A stretch of DNA of 64,000 nt from Chryseobacterium sp. MYb264 (GTDB taxonomy: Bacteria; Bacteroidota; Bacteroidia; Flavobacteriales; Weeksellaceae): contig NZ_CP142422.1 of the NCBI RefSeq assembly GCF_035974275.1, positions 186,001-250,000 on the forward strand, given 5' to 3'. The notes beneath the pieces are model-generated. The model had not been told where the DNA came from, did not search any database, and worked only from the letters and a program-made list of their open reading frames with translations. How positions within the stretch are numbered: position 1 is the first letter of the stretch; every line of letters begins with the position of its first letter. The position numbers and the translations under genes are program-made. Positions 45,017 through 54,138 of this stretch are shown in pieces.

Positions 45017-47902
45017 CTAATTATCTTTGTTAAAAATATTTATTTCCCATGGATCTTTCGGATCTATAATTGAACGTATATAATCTGGTTCTTCATCTGG
45101 TTCTGAAGATTCTTCATCTGAATTATTTGTCGAAGCTTTCAATTTTACCCAAATTTTTGCACTCAATCCATTAAATTTAAGGAGTGCCGGACCTTTATTT
45201 TCTCTCTTATCATAGGTTATTCTGGATTCAAGCTTCATTTCGCCTTCTATTTTACCTTCTGCTTTACCACTACCGACCCCTTGTATGCTTACATTGATGT
45301 CAATTCCCGACCTGATATATATAGTTATTGGCAGATCAACCTGAATTTCACCGCCATCCCAACCGTCTATACTGTGATATTCTAATGCCTTTAATTCTAC
45401 ATTCACATCAACTGTAAATCCTATGTATATAAAATAATCAATTCGCACAGCGCCCAAAGTCAGATAATTTACTTTTTTTACGACTTGGGAAATTCTATGC
45501 ATTGCCTGCCCAATCGGTCCTATAAATTGTGCATAATACAACAGATCCAACTCCCCTTTAACAGCAAATAATGGTTTCGCGGCAAATGCCAAGTTATAAA
45601 ACGAGCCAATATTGTTTGGCATTTTTTTGCTTTGGGTAAACTTTCCATAAATTCCCCCGCTAAAACTAGGCATAGAAAGTTCGACTCTGAATGGGAGATT
45701 TTTTGCTTTTCTTTGTCTCCATCTTTGGGTCATTCTTCTCTCAGGTTCCCTTCCGTCAGATGCCCTTTCGGTACCAATGCCAATACTTTGTTCTGTATCT
45801 TCTGCTTCATCAGCAAATGAAAGGGCTCTCACTAATTCGTAAGTTTTCAGAAAAAAACTAATGGCTTGAAAAAGAGGAAAGCCATCACCTAGAGAAAGAG
45901 AATGTTCCTCTCCATTCAATTTGTACCCAGCATCAATCCCCAATTCATATTTCTTATCCCGAAGTTTCCAGTTTTTACTATGTTCGCTACGCCTTGCACC
46001 TTCTACTCTTTGATTTTGATTTCTCTCTGTAGTAAAAAGTCTTTTTTGATAATTAGTTGCTTGTGCTACTGCGAGAGGAGAATCTGTTTCGTACTTCACA
46101 TTAATCCACCATTCAAAGTCCGGATACACCTCAATTTTTGCAATTTGATTGGGATAGCGGCAAGTAGAAATTGGAACAAAATAAGATTGTTTATGCGCCT
46201 CCTTCATAAAGATATATCTGGCGACCCAAGCAGTAGACTGCATATTCATATATGCTGTTGAATGTATGGCATCTACAGTATATCCTAAAATTTTTTGTAA
46301 AGCACTTTCATAAGTTTTATTATAAAAATAATGAAGCATTAATTTTAATCTATGATCACTTTCAAATTCGTAATCAATTCCTTCCGTCCATTTTTGAGCT
46401 TGTGACGGGTTATAAGATTGATCAGTTTTTATGACATCATAATCATTTTCATTTTTTCTGGAGTCAGAATATAGACCTGCATTTTTGAGTTGCTCTTGGT
46501 GCGTATTATCTTTTTCAGTATAATATCCATTTTTACCTCTTTTAGCAGCAAAAACTTTATCTACCTGAAAGACATTTTTCTTATCATCATGCTTTTGACC
46601 ATCCTCTAATAGTAAGCCCTGACAAAAGACTCCTTTTGTCTTAAGATTATATAAAACAATAGTAATGTTTCTTGTTTTATCTCCCGCAATTATAGCAAAT
46701 ACATTATCAGTTTTATCTATTATTTTATCGGTTGCATCTTCATTAAAAAGAATAAATTTATCGCGTTCTTCATCATCATCCTGTATGGTTATCTTAGAAT
46801 ATCCACAAGGATCATTTTCTTTATGAAGATATTTAATATCCCCAATATACTGTATCATATTGGTTTTCTCAATTTCAATTCTTCGATAGATCATCTCCAT
46901 GGTATCAAACCTTACCTCAATAAAAGGCTGCATTGGCAGATCTTCCCATTGTCCTGTCTGGGCATTGAACATTCTCCACTGCTGAAAATCGGTGTAGGTA
47001 TTGTACGTTCCGGAAACGAGCATATCCTTTAATCGGGTTTCATAGTCGACGGGATTATTAAGTTCAGGATTTTGCGCTACTGAAAAATCGCGATTGGTGA
47101 TATAGGCCTGTAGTTTGATATAATATTTCTGAGACTGGTTAGGCTTTTGGTGTGTTCCCAGGTCTCTCCATTCCGGATTAATAAAGAGATCAAATTCCTT
47201 GTATGAATTGTAAGATGTGGCATCGATCGTCTCCATAAAGGAGTCGAGAACCACCTCTTCGTTATCTTCGTTCATAAAAAATACTTCTCCCCGTATATTG
47301 CAGGTTTTGGTACTGTCGATGGCCTGTTTCCTGAAATCCGGCAATAAATGATTGCTGATATTCACCTTAGCGGACATCCCGTACAGATGCAGCTTACTAT
47401 TATAGCCCGGCGGAAAATCAGCCTCATTCGCTGAAGGCGGTTTGATATACGCATATCTGATGTGCGGAGCTTTGATATACACCAGTTGTAGGTTCTGACT
47501 GGCAAATTTTCTTTCCGGATAATAGGTGTAGGGCATCAGCAGATAAATGTTTCCTGCGGTAAGCTCATTTGAAATCATATCAAGGTTGAAGTGTACGGTA
47601 TTCCCCGAAAAAGAGAAGAGGATGTAAGGCTGGATCTTCGAAAATATATCCTCATTGCCGTAGGTGTTGGTTTTATTTTCTTTATTATACTCCGCTACCA
47701 TTTTATTCCAGATAATTTCTTCTACCACAATCCATTTTACGGCAGGGAAATTTCCTTGATAATCTACCGCTTCACGGCTCATGCATTCCTTGTCGATATA
47801 AGCTTCTATATCGGTATTGATATTTGAGATTTCAATATACGCATCACGAATCGTGTACGATTTGGATGGCTTTAGTTTAATATTAAGAATTCCTCTGGGC
47901 AT
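45017..47902 (-). CDS. Large protein of unknown function downstream of a PAAR-like gene, candidate secreted effector
   Basis: 961 aa with no signal peptide. The N-terminal half (1 to about 500) is beta-rich, with repeated sandwich-like stretches (VNISNHLLPDF, IRGEVFFMNEDNEEVVLDSF). The C-terminal half, from about 504, contains the SYFVPISTCRYPNQIAKIEVYPDFEWW block, a helical part (QAISFFLKTYELVRALSFADE) and a long tail of alternating hydrophobic strands (VRIDYFIYIGFTVDVNVELK). The C-terminal half recurs in the fusion protein P3, so it is a separate module. It begins 6 bp after the PAAR-like gene. Context suggests cargo of a contractile secretion system; no catalytic motif was recognised. Confidence 0.75.
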   Translation of the reverse strand: MPRGILNIKLKPSKSYTIRDAYIEISNINTDIEAYIDKECMSREAVDYQGNFPAVKWIVVEEIIWNKMVAEYNKENKTNTYGNEDIFSKIQPYILFSFSGNTVHFNLDMISNELTAGNIYLLMPYTYYPERKFASQNLQLVYIKAPHIRYAYIKPPSANEADFPPGYNSKLHLYGMSAKVNISNHLLPDFRKQAIDSTKTCNIRGEVFFMNEDNEEVVLDSFMETIDATSYNSYKEFDLFINPEWRDLGTHQKPNQSQKYYIKLQAYITNRDFSVAQNPELNNPVDYETRLKDMLVSGTYNTYTDFQQWRMFNAQTGQWEDLPMQPFIEVRFDTMEMIYRRIEIEKTNMIQYIGDIKYLHKENDPCGYSKITIQDDDEERDKFILFNEDATDKIIDKTDNVFAIIAGDKTRNITIVLYNLKTKGVFCQGLLLEDGQKHDDKKNVFQVDKVFAAKRGKNGYYTEKDNTHQEQLKNAGLYSDSRKNENDYDVIKTDQSYNPSQAQKWTEGIDYEFESDHRLKLMLHYFYNKTYESALQKILGYTVDAIHSTAYMNMQSTAWVARYIFMKEAHKQSYFVPISTCRYPNQIAKIEVYPDFEWWINVKYETDSPLAVAQATNYQKRLFTTERNQNQRVEGARRSEHSKNWKLRDKKYELGIDAGYKLNGEEHSLSLGDGFPLFQAISFFLKTYELVRALSFADEAEDTEQSIGIGTERASDGREPERRMTQRWRQRKAKNLPFRVELSMPSFSGGIYGKFTQSKKMPNNIGSFYNLAFAAKPLFAVKGELDLLYYAQFIGPIGQAMHRISQVVKKVNYLTLGAVRIDYFIYIGFTVDVNVELKALEYHSIDGWDGGEIQVDLPITIYIRSGIDINVSIQGVGSGKAEGKIEGEMKLESRITYDKRENKGPALLKFNGLSAKIWVKLKASTNNSDEESSEPDEEPDYIRSIIDPKDPWEINIFNKDN

Positions 47903-47908
47903 TGTAAT

Positions 47909-48379
47909 TTATATTTCGGATTTGTTTTGTGGCTTTTTCTCAAAATTTTTCATATTAACAACAGGAAGAATATGCTGCAGCAGTTCTTCATCTGCATTAT
48001 TGAAATTCTGTTTGCTAGGTTCTGCCGTCTGCCCTGATCTCAGAATACTGATGCAGTCTTTACCTCCGATGGGGCAGGTCGCTTTACTGTCCTCGGTTAA
48101 AATATATCCCTTGGGCGGATCATAAAGCACCTTTTCGTAGTAGTTACTCCATGAGGTTACAGATGCAGTGCAGGGATTATTATTCATCTTTGAGCAGTTT
48201 CCGAATGAATTTTTTTCAAAGGTGGTGCCTATATCTTTGTGGGTGGCGGCCAGCTTGCTTTTTCCCTGATGATCGTTGAGGTAGTATTTATTGTGGGTAA
48301 GCACCTTCAGCCGATCGGTCGTTTTACCGAACATGCAGCTGCAGATGGCGCCCTGTACGATTTTTTCTTTCAATGCCAT
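47909..48379 (-). CDS. DUF4280 PAAR-like protein
   Basis: A 156-aa protein. Cysteines at 13, 15, 62, 70, 102 and 109 (GAICSCMFG, NCSKMNNNPC, TCPIGGKDC) match the DUF4280 family, whose members resemble the PAAR spike tip of type VI and related contractile systems. The glycine/cysteine-rich first 110 residues form the domain; the tail (115-156) is low complexity. The gene lies directly before the 961-aa gene and in the same string, the usual layout for a spike protein and its cargo. No core secretion-system genes lie in this window. Confidence 0.85.
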   Translation of the reverse strand: MALKEKIVQGAICSCMFGKTTDRLKVLTHNKYYLNDHQGKSKLAATHKDIGTTFEKNSFGNCSKMNNNPCTASVTSWSNYYEKVLYDPPKGYILTEDSKATCPIGGKDCISILRSGQTAEPSKQNFNNADEELLQHILPVVNMKNFEKKPQNKSEI

Positions 48380-48392
48380 TGTATATTGTGTT

Positions 48393-49217
48393 TTAATTTG
48401 TTATAAGTTGAGTCGGATCAATATGATAGTTTGCAAAAGCATTTTCTATATAATTTGAAAAATAATCTAGTGCTTTCCTGTAGACCCCTTCCTTGGTGGT
48501 CATAAAAAAATGATAAGTATCATTTTCCTCATTATAGCGCATTTCTCCTTTATTAAGGGTAAAAGATTCATGTTCAGATTCATTAATGATAACAAAAGAG
48601 GCATTTCCATGCTCAGTATGCATCCAGGAGTTTCCGGAGTCGTCAGTAAAGTTGATATAACTTCCCAAGCTGTAATTTTCGATAAGGCTCGCTTTGGTTT
48701 CCTTATTTCTCATCTTGAAACAATAGTCTAAAAAATTATTTCCGGCCTCCGCATGTTGTACTATAATAGGAGATCTGTACCTTAAATGAGCTAAAGGGCT
48801 GAACAGTTCAATAGGGAATGACGGATAGATTTCGTTGTAAGGATTGGTAAAGATATTGACCTTATTTTTTATAAATCGTGAAAAATATCTTGCGGCAATA
48901 TTAAAAATTTCTTCAGCCGTCTGGGTATGTTTAATATGAAAACCATTGTCATAAAGCGTAGCTCCAGAAAGGAAAACTATTTTATAATGATATTGTTCAC
49001 ACTCATATTCGGTGTCATCTTTTCCGGTATATATCCATTTGTTTCCGTAGGGATCCATGAATACTAATGTATTTTCAGCCCTATTAAAATGAAGACAAAA
49101 TCCTTCAAAGGTATGATACAGCTCAAAAGAATCGAAATAAGTAATTCTTCTGATACAATCCTCATAATCGTATGAATAAAAGTCACATAGGTTTTGTAAA
49201 TAATATTTTGCGATCAT
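48393..49217 (-). CDS. Unknown protein with internal duplication, in PAAR-like operon
   Basis: 274 aa, no signal peptide. Two halves share a pattern. First copy: FMDPYGNKWIYT (about 53-64), then FNIAARYFSRFIKNK. Second copy: FTDDSGNSWMHT (about 191-202), then YRKALDYFSNYIENA. The spacing between the paired motifs is similar, so the gene probably arose by tandem duplication of a module of about 130 residues. It lies 13 bp ahead of the PAAR-like gene. A role as adaptor or chaperone for loading cargo is possible but not shown. Confidence 0.7.
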   Translation of the reverse strand: MIAKYYLQNLCDFYSYDYEDCIRRITYFDSFELYHTFEGFCLHFNRAENTLVFMDPYGNKWIYTGKDDTEYECEQYHYKIVFLSGATLYDNGFHIKHTQTAEEIFNIAARYFSRFIKNKVNIFTNPYNEIYPSFPIELFSPLAHLRYRSPIIVQHAEAGNNFLDYCFKMRNKETKASLIENYSLGSYINFTDDSGNSWMHTEHGNASFVIINESEHESFTLNKGEMRYNEENDTYHFFMTTKEGVYRKALDYFSNYIENAFANYHIDPTQLITN

Positions 49218-49257
49218 CTGTGTCTGTTTTTATGATTAATTTTTTTGTTGATGTGGT

Positions 49258-50319
49258 TTATCCGAAGAAATCCCAAAATCCTTTTTTCTTCTTCTTTTCC
49301 ATATAGATTTTATATTGTGCATTCTCGAAATCTATCCATTGTTGGCGGGTATAGTTCACCCCGTCGTAGGTTTTATAGATTTCCTCATCCTCGTCTTCGT
49401 CCTCATCATATACCAGAAAAGGACTTCTTTTTTCGGCGGGAGCGGTTTTGTTTTTTTCAGTATTCTGCTGGTATTGTGTAAATTCAATTCGCCTGACAGG
49501 AGTTTCTTTGCCCTCAGAATCTTTTGTGTATACCTCAAAATAGGCTCTGATATGCATTGGGAAAAGATGGAAAACATCCAGATCGAAGAAAACGTGCACT
49601 TTCATAAAGAAATCGTCTGTCTTCATGCCCGAATTTTTTGGTATAAAATATTCTGCTGCTTTAATTTTAAAAGATTTGAATTGAATTTGTACCGAGTGAT
49701 AGCGGGTAATTTCCGGGTTAATTTCTTGTATCCCTTTGAATTTTACCGGGTTTTTATAGGGAACAACGGCCAGTGAAAGTTCAGTTTCTACCTTGTGAAG
49801 CGAACTGTAGTTAACGTAAAGGGGATGAAAGAATAAATTCCAGAACCAGTCATATTCCATACTCTTTTCAAAGGTTTTTCGGTCTTCAAGATTCCGTTCA
49901 AACGCTTCGTAAAAAGACTTTGCAATAGGCGTGGTATATTTTTGGGTGGCAGAAAATTTATTTCAGTGCCATCGGCCGTTCGTGATTTCATTGAAATTGG
50001 TAATCCCGGAATAATTTCCTTTTTCATCTGTTCCTACCTGAACAGGATGAATCGTTTTAGCCAGATCTTCGGCAATACGCTCATTGATTAAATCGGGCTG
50101 ATGCCTGTTAAACCAAAAATGCTTTTTATCAATATTCAACAGATATCTGTTTTCTTTGGAAGTCAAAAGGATATTAATCGTATAGTCTATTCTTTTGGAA
50201 ACTGAGGTGTTTGCTGCATCAAAATATTTTATTGTGGTAGCATAATTACGGGATCTGAGCCCTCTGAAATTGGGGGAAAGAATATGATCCTTGAGAGGTA
50301 TGGTTTTGTTTGTCATCAT
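49258..50319 (-). pseudogene. Unknown protein at head of the PAAR-like operon, interrupted by an in-frame TGA
   Basis: The frame opens at 50319 (MMTNKTIPLKDHIL), meets TGA at 49963-49965 after NGRWH, and continues in the same frame (KFSATQKYTTPIAKSFYEAFE) without other stops to 49258. Read through, it is 353 codons. A single base change, for example CGA to TGA, explains it. The C-terminal part has an acidic run (DEDEDEDEE) and ends KKKKKGFWDFFG. It heads the minus-strand string and shares its orientation. I do not recognise the family. Confidence 0.7.
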
Positions 50320-50678
50320 GTTGTGTGTTTTTATCGAAGATTAATTGAGATCGGAAAATCAATTATCTTCTTACAATGTTACAAATTATTTCTCAAATTA
50401 ATGATATCTAAATAAATAAAAATTTTGTTTAAAAATAATTCCTGTTGGAATCGTTTACAGAAGATTTCTAAGTGATTTTGAGTTTGTTTTTCTTAGTATG
50501 GTGATGGAATGGTAAGCAAATTTTGTACTTCAAATAAAGCTCTTTCATGATAAAATTTTATGTTTAAACGTAAAAATTAAACCTAAAAAATTCATAAAAC
50601 ACTTTCAAAAGACACAATTTTAAAAATGAATTAAGTAGTTTTACCTTAAATTTCAATTTATTTTCACTGAACAGCATT
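50320..50678. other. Divergent intergenic region between PAAR-like operon and HAD gene
   Basis: A 359-bp AT-rich spacer without a gene. It must hold the promoters of the long minus-strand string and of the HAD gene. I found no good TTG-N-TAnnTTTG match on either strand. Confidence 0.6.
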
Positions 50679-51479
50679 ATGAAAGATATTAAAATGATTG
50701 TAACGGATATGGATGGCACTTTTCTGAACTCTTCCCACGAAGTAAGTCCGGAATTTCCTGAAATCTATGAAGAACTGAAAAAAAGAAATATCCTCTTTGT
50801 TCCTGCGAGTGGCAGACAAATGTTGGGCATCACTAAATATTTCGGGGCTATTGAGAACGAAATGGCTTTCATTGCTGAAAATGGGGGATATGTTATTTAT
50901 AAAAATGAGGAGCTTTTCGCGGATCAGCTGGATCAGCAGTATATTGCTGAAATTATCAGAGCTATCCGTCATATTCCGGGGGCAACGGCTGTTTTGTCCG
51001 GGAAGAAAAAAGCGTATGTGGAAACGGATAATCAGGATTTTATCGATTATATTTCCCAGTTTTACACCGATAATGAAAGAAGAGAAGACCTGACAGAGCC
51101 TGTAGACGACAGCATCTTTAAAATTGCAATTTACCATCCTGAAGGTTCGGAAGACAATGTATATCCCGTTGCCAGAGCATTTGAAAAATACGATCTGGAG
51201 GTCGTTGTTTCCGGACAGTACTGGCTGGATATTATGAATAAAAATATCAATAAAGGTATTGCGTTAGAGAAACTTCAGAAATCCCTGAACATTACCCCTG
51301 AGGAGACCATGGCTTTTGGTGATTATATGAATGATATTCAGATGCTTGAAAACTCAAAATATTCGTATGCAATGAAGAATGCGCATCCTTCCGTGAAGAA
51401 AGCTGCCCAATTTGAAGCTTGCTCGAATGACAATTTTGGGGTGCTGGAAACAATTAAAGAATATCTGAAAAGTAATTAG
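50679..51479 (+). CDS. Cof-type HAD-IIB family phosphatase
   Basis: A 266-aa cytoplasmic hydrolase. Motif I is VTDMDGTFLNS with nucleophile Asp10 and acid/base Asp12. Motif II Thr/Ser is near VPASGRQ, and motif IV is FGDYMNDIQML (metal-binding Asps). The C2-type cap domain lies between about 85 and 190. Such enzymes dephosphorylate sugar phosphates or flavin precursors; the substrate is unknown. The stop codon TAG is completed by the first base of the IS element that follows; without the insertion it would read TAA, so the protein is unchanged. Confidence 0.92.
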   Translation: MKDIKMIVTDMDGTFLNSSHEVSPEFPEIYEELKKRNILFVPASGRQMLGITKYFGAIENEMAFIAENGGYVIYKNEELFADQLDQQYIAEIIRAIRHIPGATAVLSGKKKAYVETDNQDFIDYISQFYTDNERREDLTEPVDDSIFKIAIYHPEGSEDNVYPVARAFEKYDLEVVVSGQYWLDIMNKNINKGIALEKLQKSLNITPEETMAFGDYMNDIQMLENSKYSYAMKNAHPSVKKAAQFEACSNDNFGVLETIKEYLKSN

Positions 51480-52947
51480 TCATTCCTTAAAAACCAAGTA
51501 ATATTTTGATTATCAGTTTTATGCACTTATATTTCGTAAAAAATCGTTGTAAAAAATTGCAATAAATTGTATTTTTAGGATATAAAAAGTGGCAAAATGT
51601 TAGGCAAAATAAGAGAGGATTTACAGCAGAATTTATTCAAGACCAGGCTTACGGAGCTTATTAATATGGAGCATCCGGTGGTAAAATTAGCTGGGGAGAT
51701 TTCCTGGGATAAAATGGAGTCAGAGTTTGAGAAATTATTTTCAGAAAACGGAAGACCTTCTATTGCTATCCGTAAAATAGCAGGAATGCTTTTGCTCAAG
51801 GAAATGTTTAAAGAAAGTGATGAAAGTGTAATAGAGAGATGGATTGAGAATGCGTATTGGCAATATTTTACCGGAGAAACCTTTTCCCAGACAGAGCAGC
51901 CTTTCGATCCGAGCAATTTTGTACACTTCAGAAAAAGAATTGGAGATAAGGGTTTGGAATTTCTTTTGGGACAAAGCGTTTCTCTCCATCCCAAAGCCAA
52001 AACAGAAGATGAAGTTCAGGTAGATACGACGGTTCAGGAGAAGAACATTACCTTTCCTACCGATGCCAAATTAGCAAAAAAAGTAATCGACAATTGTAGA
52101 AAAATAGCAGAAAAAGAGAGCGTTGTACAAAGACAAAGCTACAGAAGAGTGAGCAAACAATTATTGCGGGACGCTTTTTTTGGACATCATCCCAGAAGAC
52201 AGAAGAAGGCAAAAATGGCGAGGAAAAAGCTCAGGACGATTGGTAAAAGAGTTCTTCGGGAATTGGAAAGAAAACTTCCTAAAGATGTTTTGAAAGGCTA
52301 CGAAGACGTTTTTAAAATTTACCTTAAAGCACTCACCCAAGAACGTACCACGAAAGATAAAATTTTACAGTCTTCACGAGCCACAAGTTGCGTGTATTGC
52401 GAAAGGAAAATCGGGAAAAGCATACGAGTTTGGGACAAAAGTAGCAGTAGTAAGAGGTCGGAAAACAGGGATCATCAGCTCGGTAAAGAGATTTTCTGGC
52501 AATCCTCACGATAGTAAAACTCTTGAAGAATCATTGGCACAGAGTGAGAGGGTAAGAAAATCCGTTGGCGGAACAAGACCTACGAAAGCCACTACAGACA
52601 GAGGATTTAAAGGAATCAAAGAAGTGGAAGGAACAGCAATTTTGCTTCCCGCAAAAAAAGAAAAAACAAAATATGGGCAACAAGTAGCCAGATTAAGATT
52701 CCGGGCAAGAGCAGCCATAGAACCTTGTATATCTCTCATTAAAAAGAAACCACTCCTTAGGATTAAACTTCCTGAAAGGAGTGGCTGGAGATATTAATAA
52801 TGCATTATTAGCAGGGATTGGATACAATTTGAAGATGAGATTGAATCAAATCAAACAACAAATTCTTCTTTGGCTCGAACTTGTTCTCCGAATCTTTTTA
52901 GGCAAATATAATTTTCAAAGTCAAAAAACAGCTTTTTAAGGAGCGAC
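51479..52947. mobile_element. IS5-type insertion sequence, complete but inactive
   Basis: The element is 1469 bp. Its ends GTCATTCCTTAAAAA (from 51479) and TTTTTAAGGAGCGAC (to 52947) are inverted repeats with two mismatches. TAATTA stands directly outside on both sides (51473-51478 and 52948-52953), which fits a target duplication. A single transposase gene fills it. The family is inferred from the DUF772-like N-terminus and DDE residues of the transposase. Confidence 0.85.
51597..52939 (+). pseudogene. IS5-family DDE transposase, two frameshifts
   Basis: The N-terminal part is DUF772-like (ENGRPSIAIRKIAGMLLLKE, FVHFRKRIG) with the first Asp in VQVDTTV. The frame breaks at a TTTT run (52363-52366). 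Reading resumes one frame over with YSLHEPQVACIAKGKSGKAY, and the second Asp lies in TTDRGFKG. After the Glu region (AAIEPCIS) it breaks again at AAA (52747-52749) and resumes as LGLNFLKGVAGDINNALLAG to a stop at 52939. Each break is explained by one extra base in a short homopolymer. It is decayed unless these are sequencing errors. Confidence 0.88.
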
Positions 52948-52960
52948 TAATTAAATTTTA

Positions 52961-53776
52961 GCCACGAATGCACGAATTTTATTTCCCACAGATTGATAGG
53001 ATTTTCGTGGGTGGGGCTGTTTCTGTTGGCTTTTCGCAAAGTCGCAAAGGTATTTTTTAATGCTTTATGTTTTTAAGTCGCAAGGATTTTATCAAAGATA
53101 AAATTGAGGGCTGCATATTATCGCCACGAATGCACGAATTTTTTATTTTCCACAGATTGATAGGATTTTCTTGGGTGGGGCTGTTTCTGTTGGCTTTTCG
53201 CAAAGTCGCAAAGGTATTTTTTAATGCTTTATGTTTTTAAGGCGCAAGGATTTTATCTTTGATAAAATTGAGGGCTGCATATTATCGCCACGAATGCACG
53301 AATTTTTTATTTCCCACAGATTGATAGGATTTTCGTGGGTGGGGCTGTTTCTGTTGGCTTTTCGCAAAGCCGCAAAGATTTTTTTAATACTTTATGTTTT
53401 TAAGTCGCAAGGATTTTATCAAAGATAAAATTGAGGGCTGCATATTATCGCCACGAATGCACGAATTTTTTATTTTCCACAGATTGATAGGATTTTCTTG
53501 GGTGGGGCTGTTTCTGTTGGCTTTTCGCAAAGTCGCAAAGGTATTTTTTAATGCTTTATGTTTTTAAGGCGCAAGGATTTTATCTTTGATAAAATGGAGG
53601 GCTGCATATTATCGCCACGAATGCACGAATTTTTTATTTCCCACAGATTGATAGGATTTTCGTGGGTGGGGCTGTTTCTGTTGGCTTTTCGCAAAGCCGC
53701 AAAGATTTTTTTAATACTTTATGTTTTTAAGGCGCAAGGATTTTATCTTTGATAAAATTGAGGGCTGCATATTGTG
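52961..53776. repeat. Tandem array of five ~163-bp units
   Basis: GCCACGAATGCACGAATTTT begins units at 52961, 53123, 53287, 53450 and 53614, with a sixth start at 53777 that runs into the inverted-repeat arm. Spacings are 162, 164, 163, 164 and 163 bp. Units 2 and 4 share one set of variants (TTTTCCACAG, TTTTCTTGGG) and units 3 and 5 another (TTTCCCACAG, TTTTCGTGGG), so the real duplication unit is a dimer of about 327 bp. Small frames inside are artefacts of the repeat. It starts 8 bp after the right IS flank. Confidence 0.9.
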
Positions 53777-54070
53777 GCCACGAATGCACGAGTTTTATTT
53801 CCCGCAGATCACAGATTTTCGCAGATGATACCGTTAATTTTTTTGATAAACTTTTGACACATCTTGGTGAGCTTTTATAAGTAGAACGGCTTTGTGAAAC
53901 TTAAGACATTTAGTAATAAAAATCTTCGAGACCTTAGTGTTCAATTTATAAGTTCATATCATAAGTTGCTATCATTTGCTGAGTAGAACGCCCTTGCGAT
54001 CGAAGAATTTTCGACATCATAAAATAATAAACTTAGCGTTCGATAGCATTAAAAATCTGCTACGAATGCA
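53689..54070. repeat. Right arm of the long inverted repeat (partner 32141-32531)
   Basis: This segment runs on from the tandem array and is the reverse-complement match of 32141-32531. It has no gene; the frame seen at 53976-54206 is the mirror of one at the left arm and not credible as a protein. Confidence 0.85.
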
Positions 54071-54100
54071 CGGATTTTTTCCCATAGATGATATAGAACA

Positions 54101-54131
54101 AAAAAGGCTACTTCATATAGAAATAGCCTTT
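54101..54131 (-). terminator. Terminator of the DUF4249/TonB receptor unit
   Basis: AAAGGCTA (54103-54110) pairs with TAGCCTTT (54124-54131) around a 13-nt loop. On the minus strand the stem is followed by a T run, just after the stop at 54139. Confidence 0.7.
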
Positions 54132-54138
54132 GATATTT

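Noticed and set aside
49788..50027. 79-residue frame bridging the interrupted gene at the head of the PAAR-like operon
   Set aside because: The real frame is the same on both sides of the TGA, so no frameshift bridge is needed; this frame is a shadow.
53231..53752. Two nearly identical 64-65-residue frames in the tandem array
   Set aside because: They exist because the DNA units are repeated; there is no start context, no homology and the frame changes between units.
52961..53776. CRISPR array
   Set aside because: The units are about 163 bp and follow each other without unique spacers; no cas gene is near.
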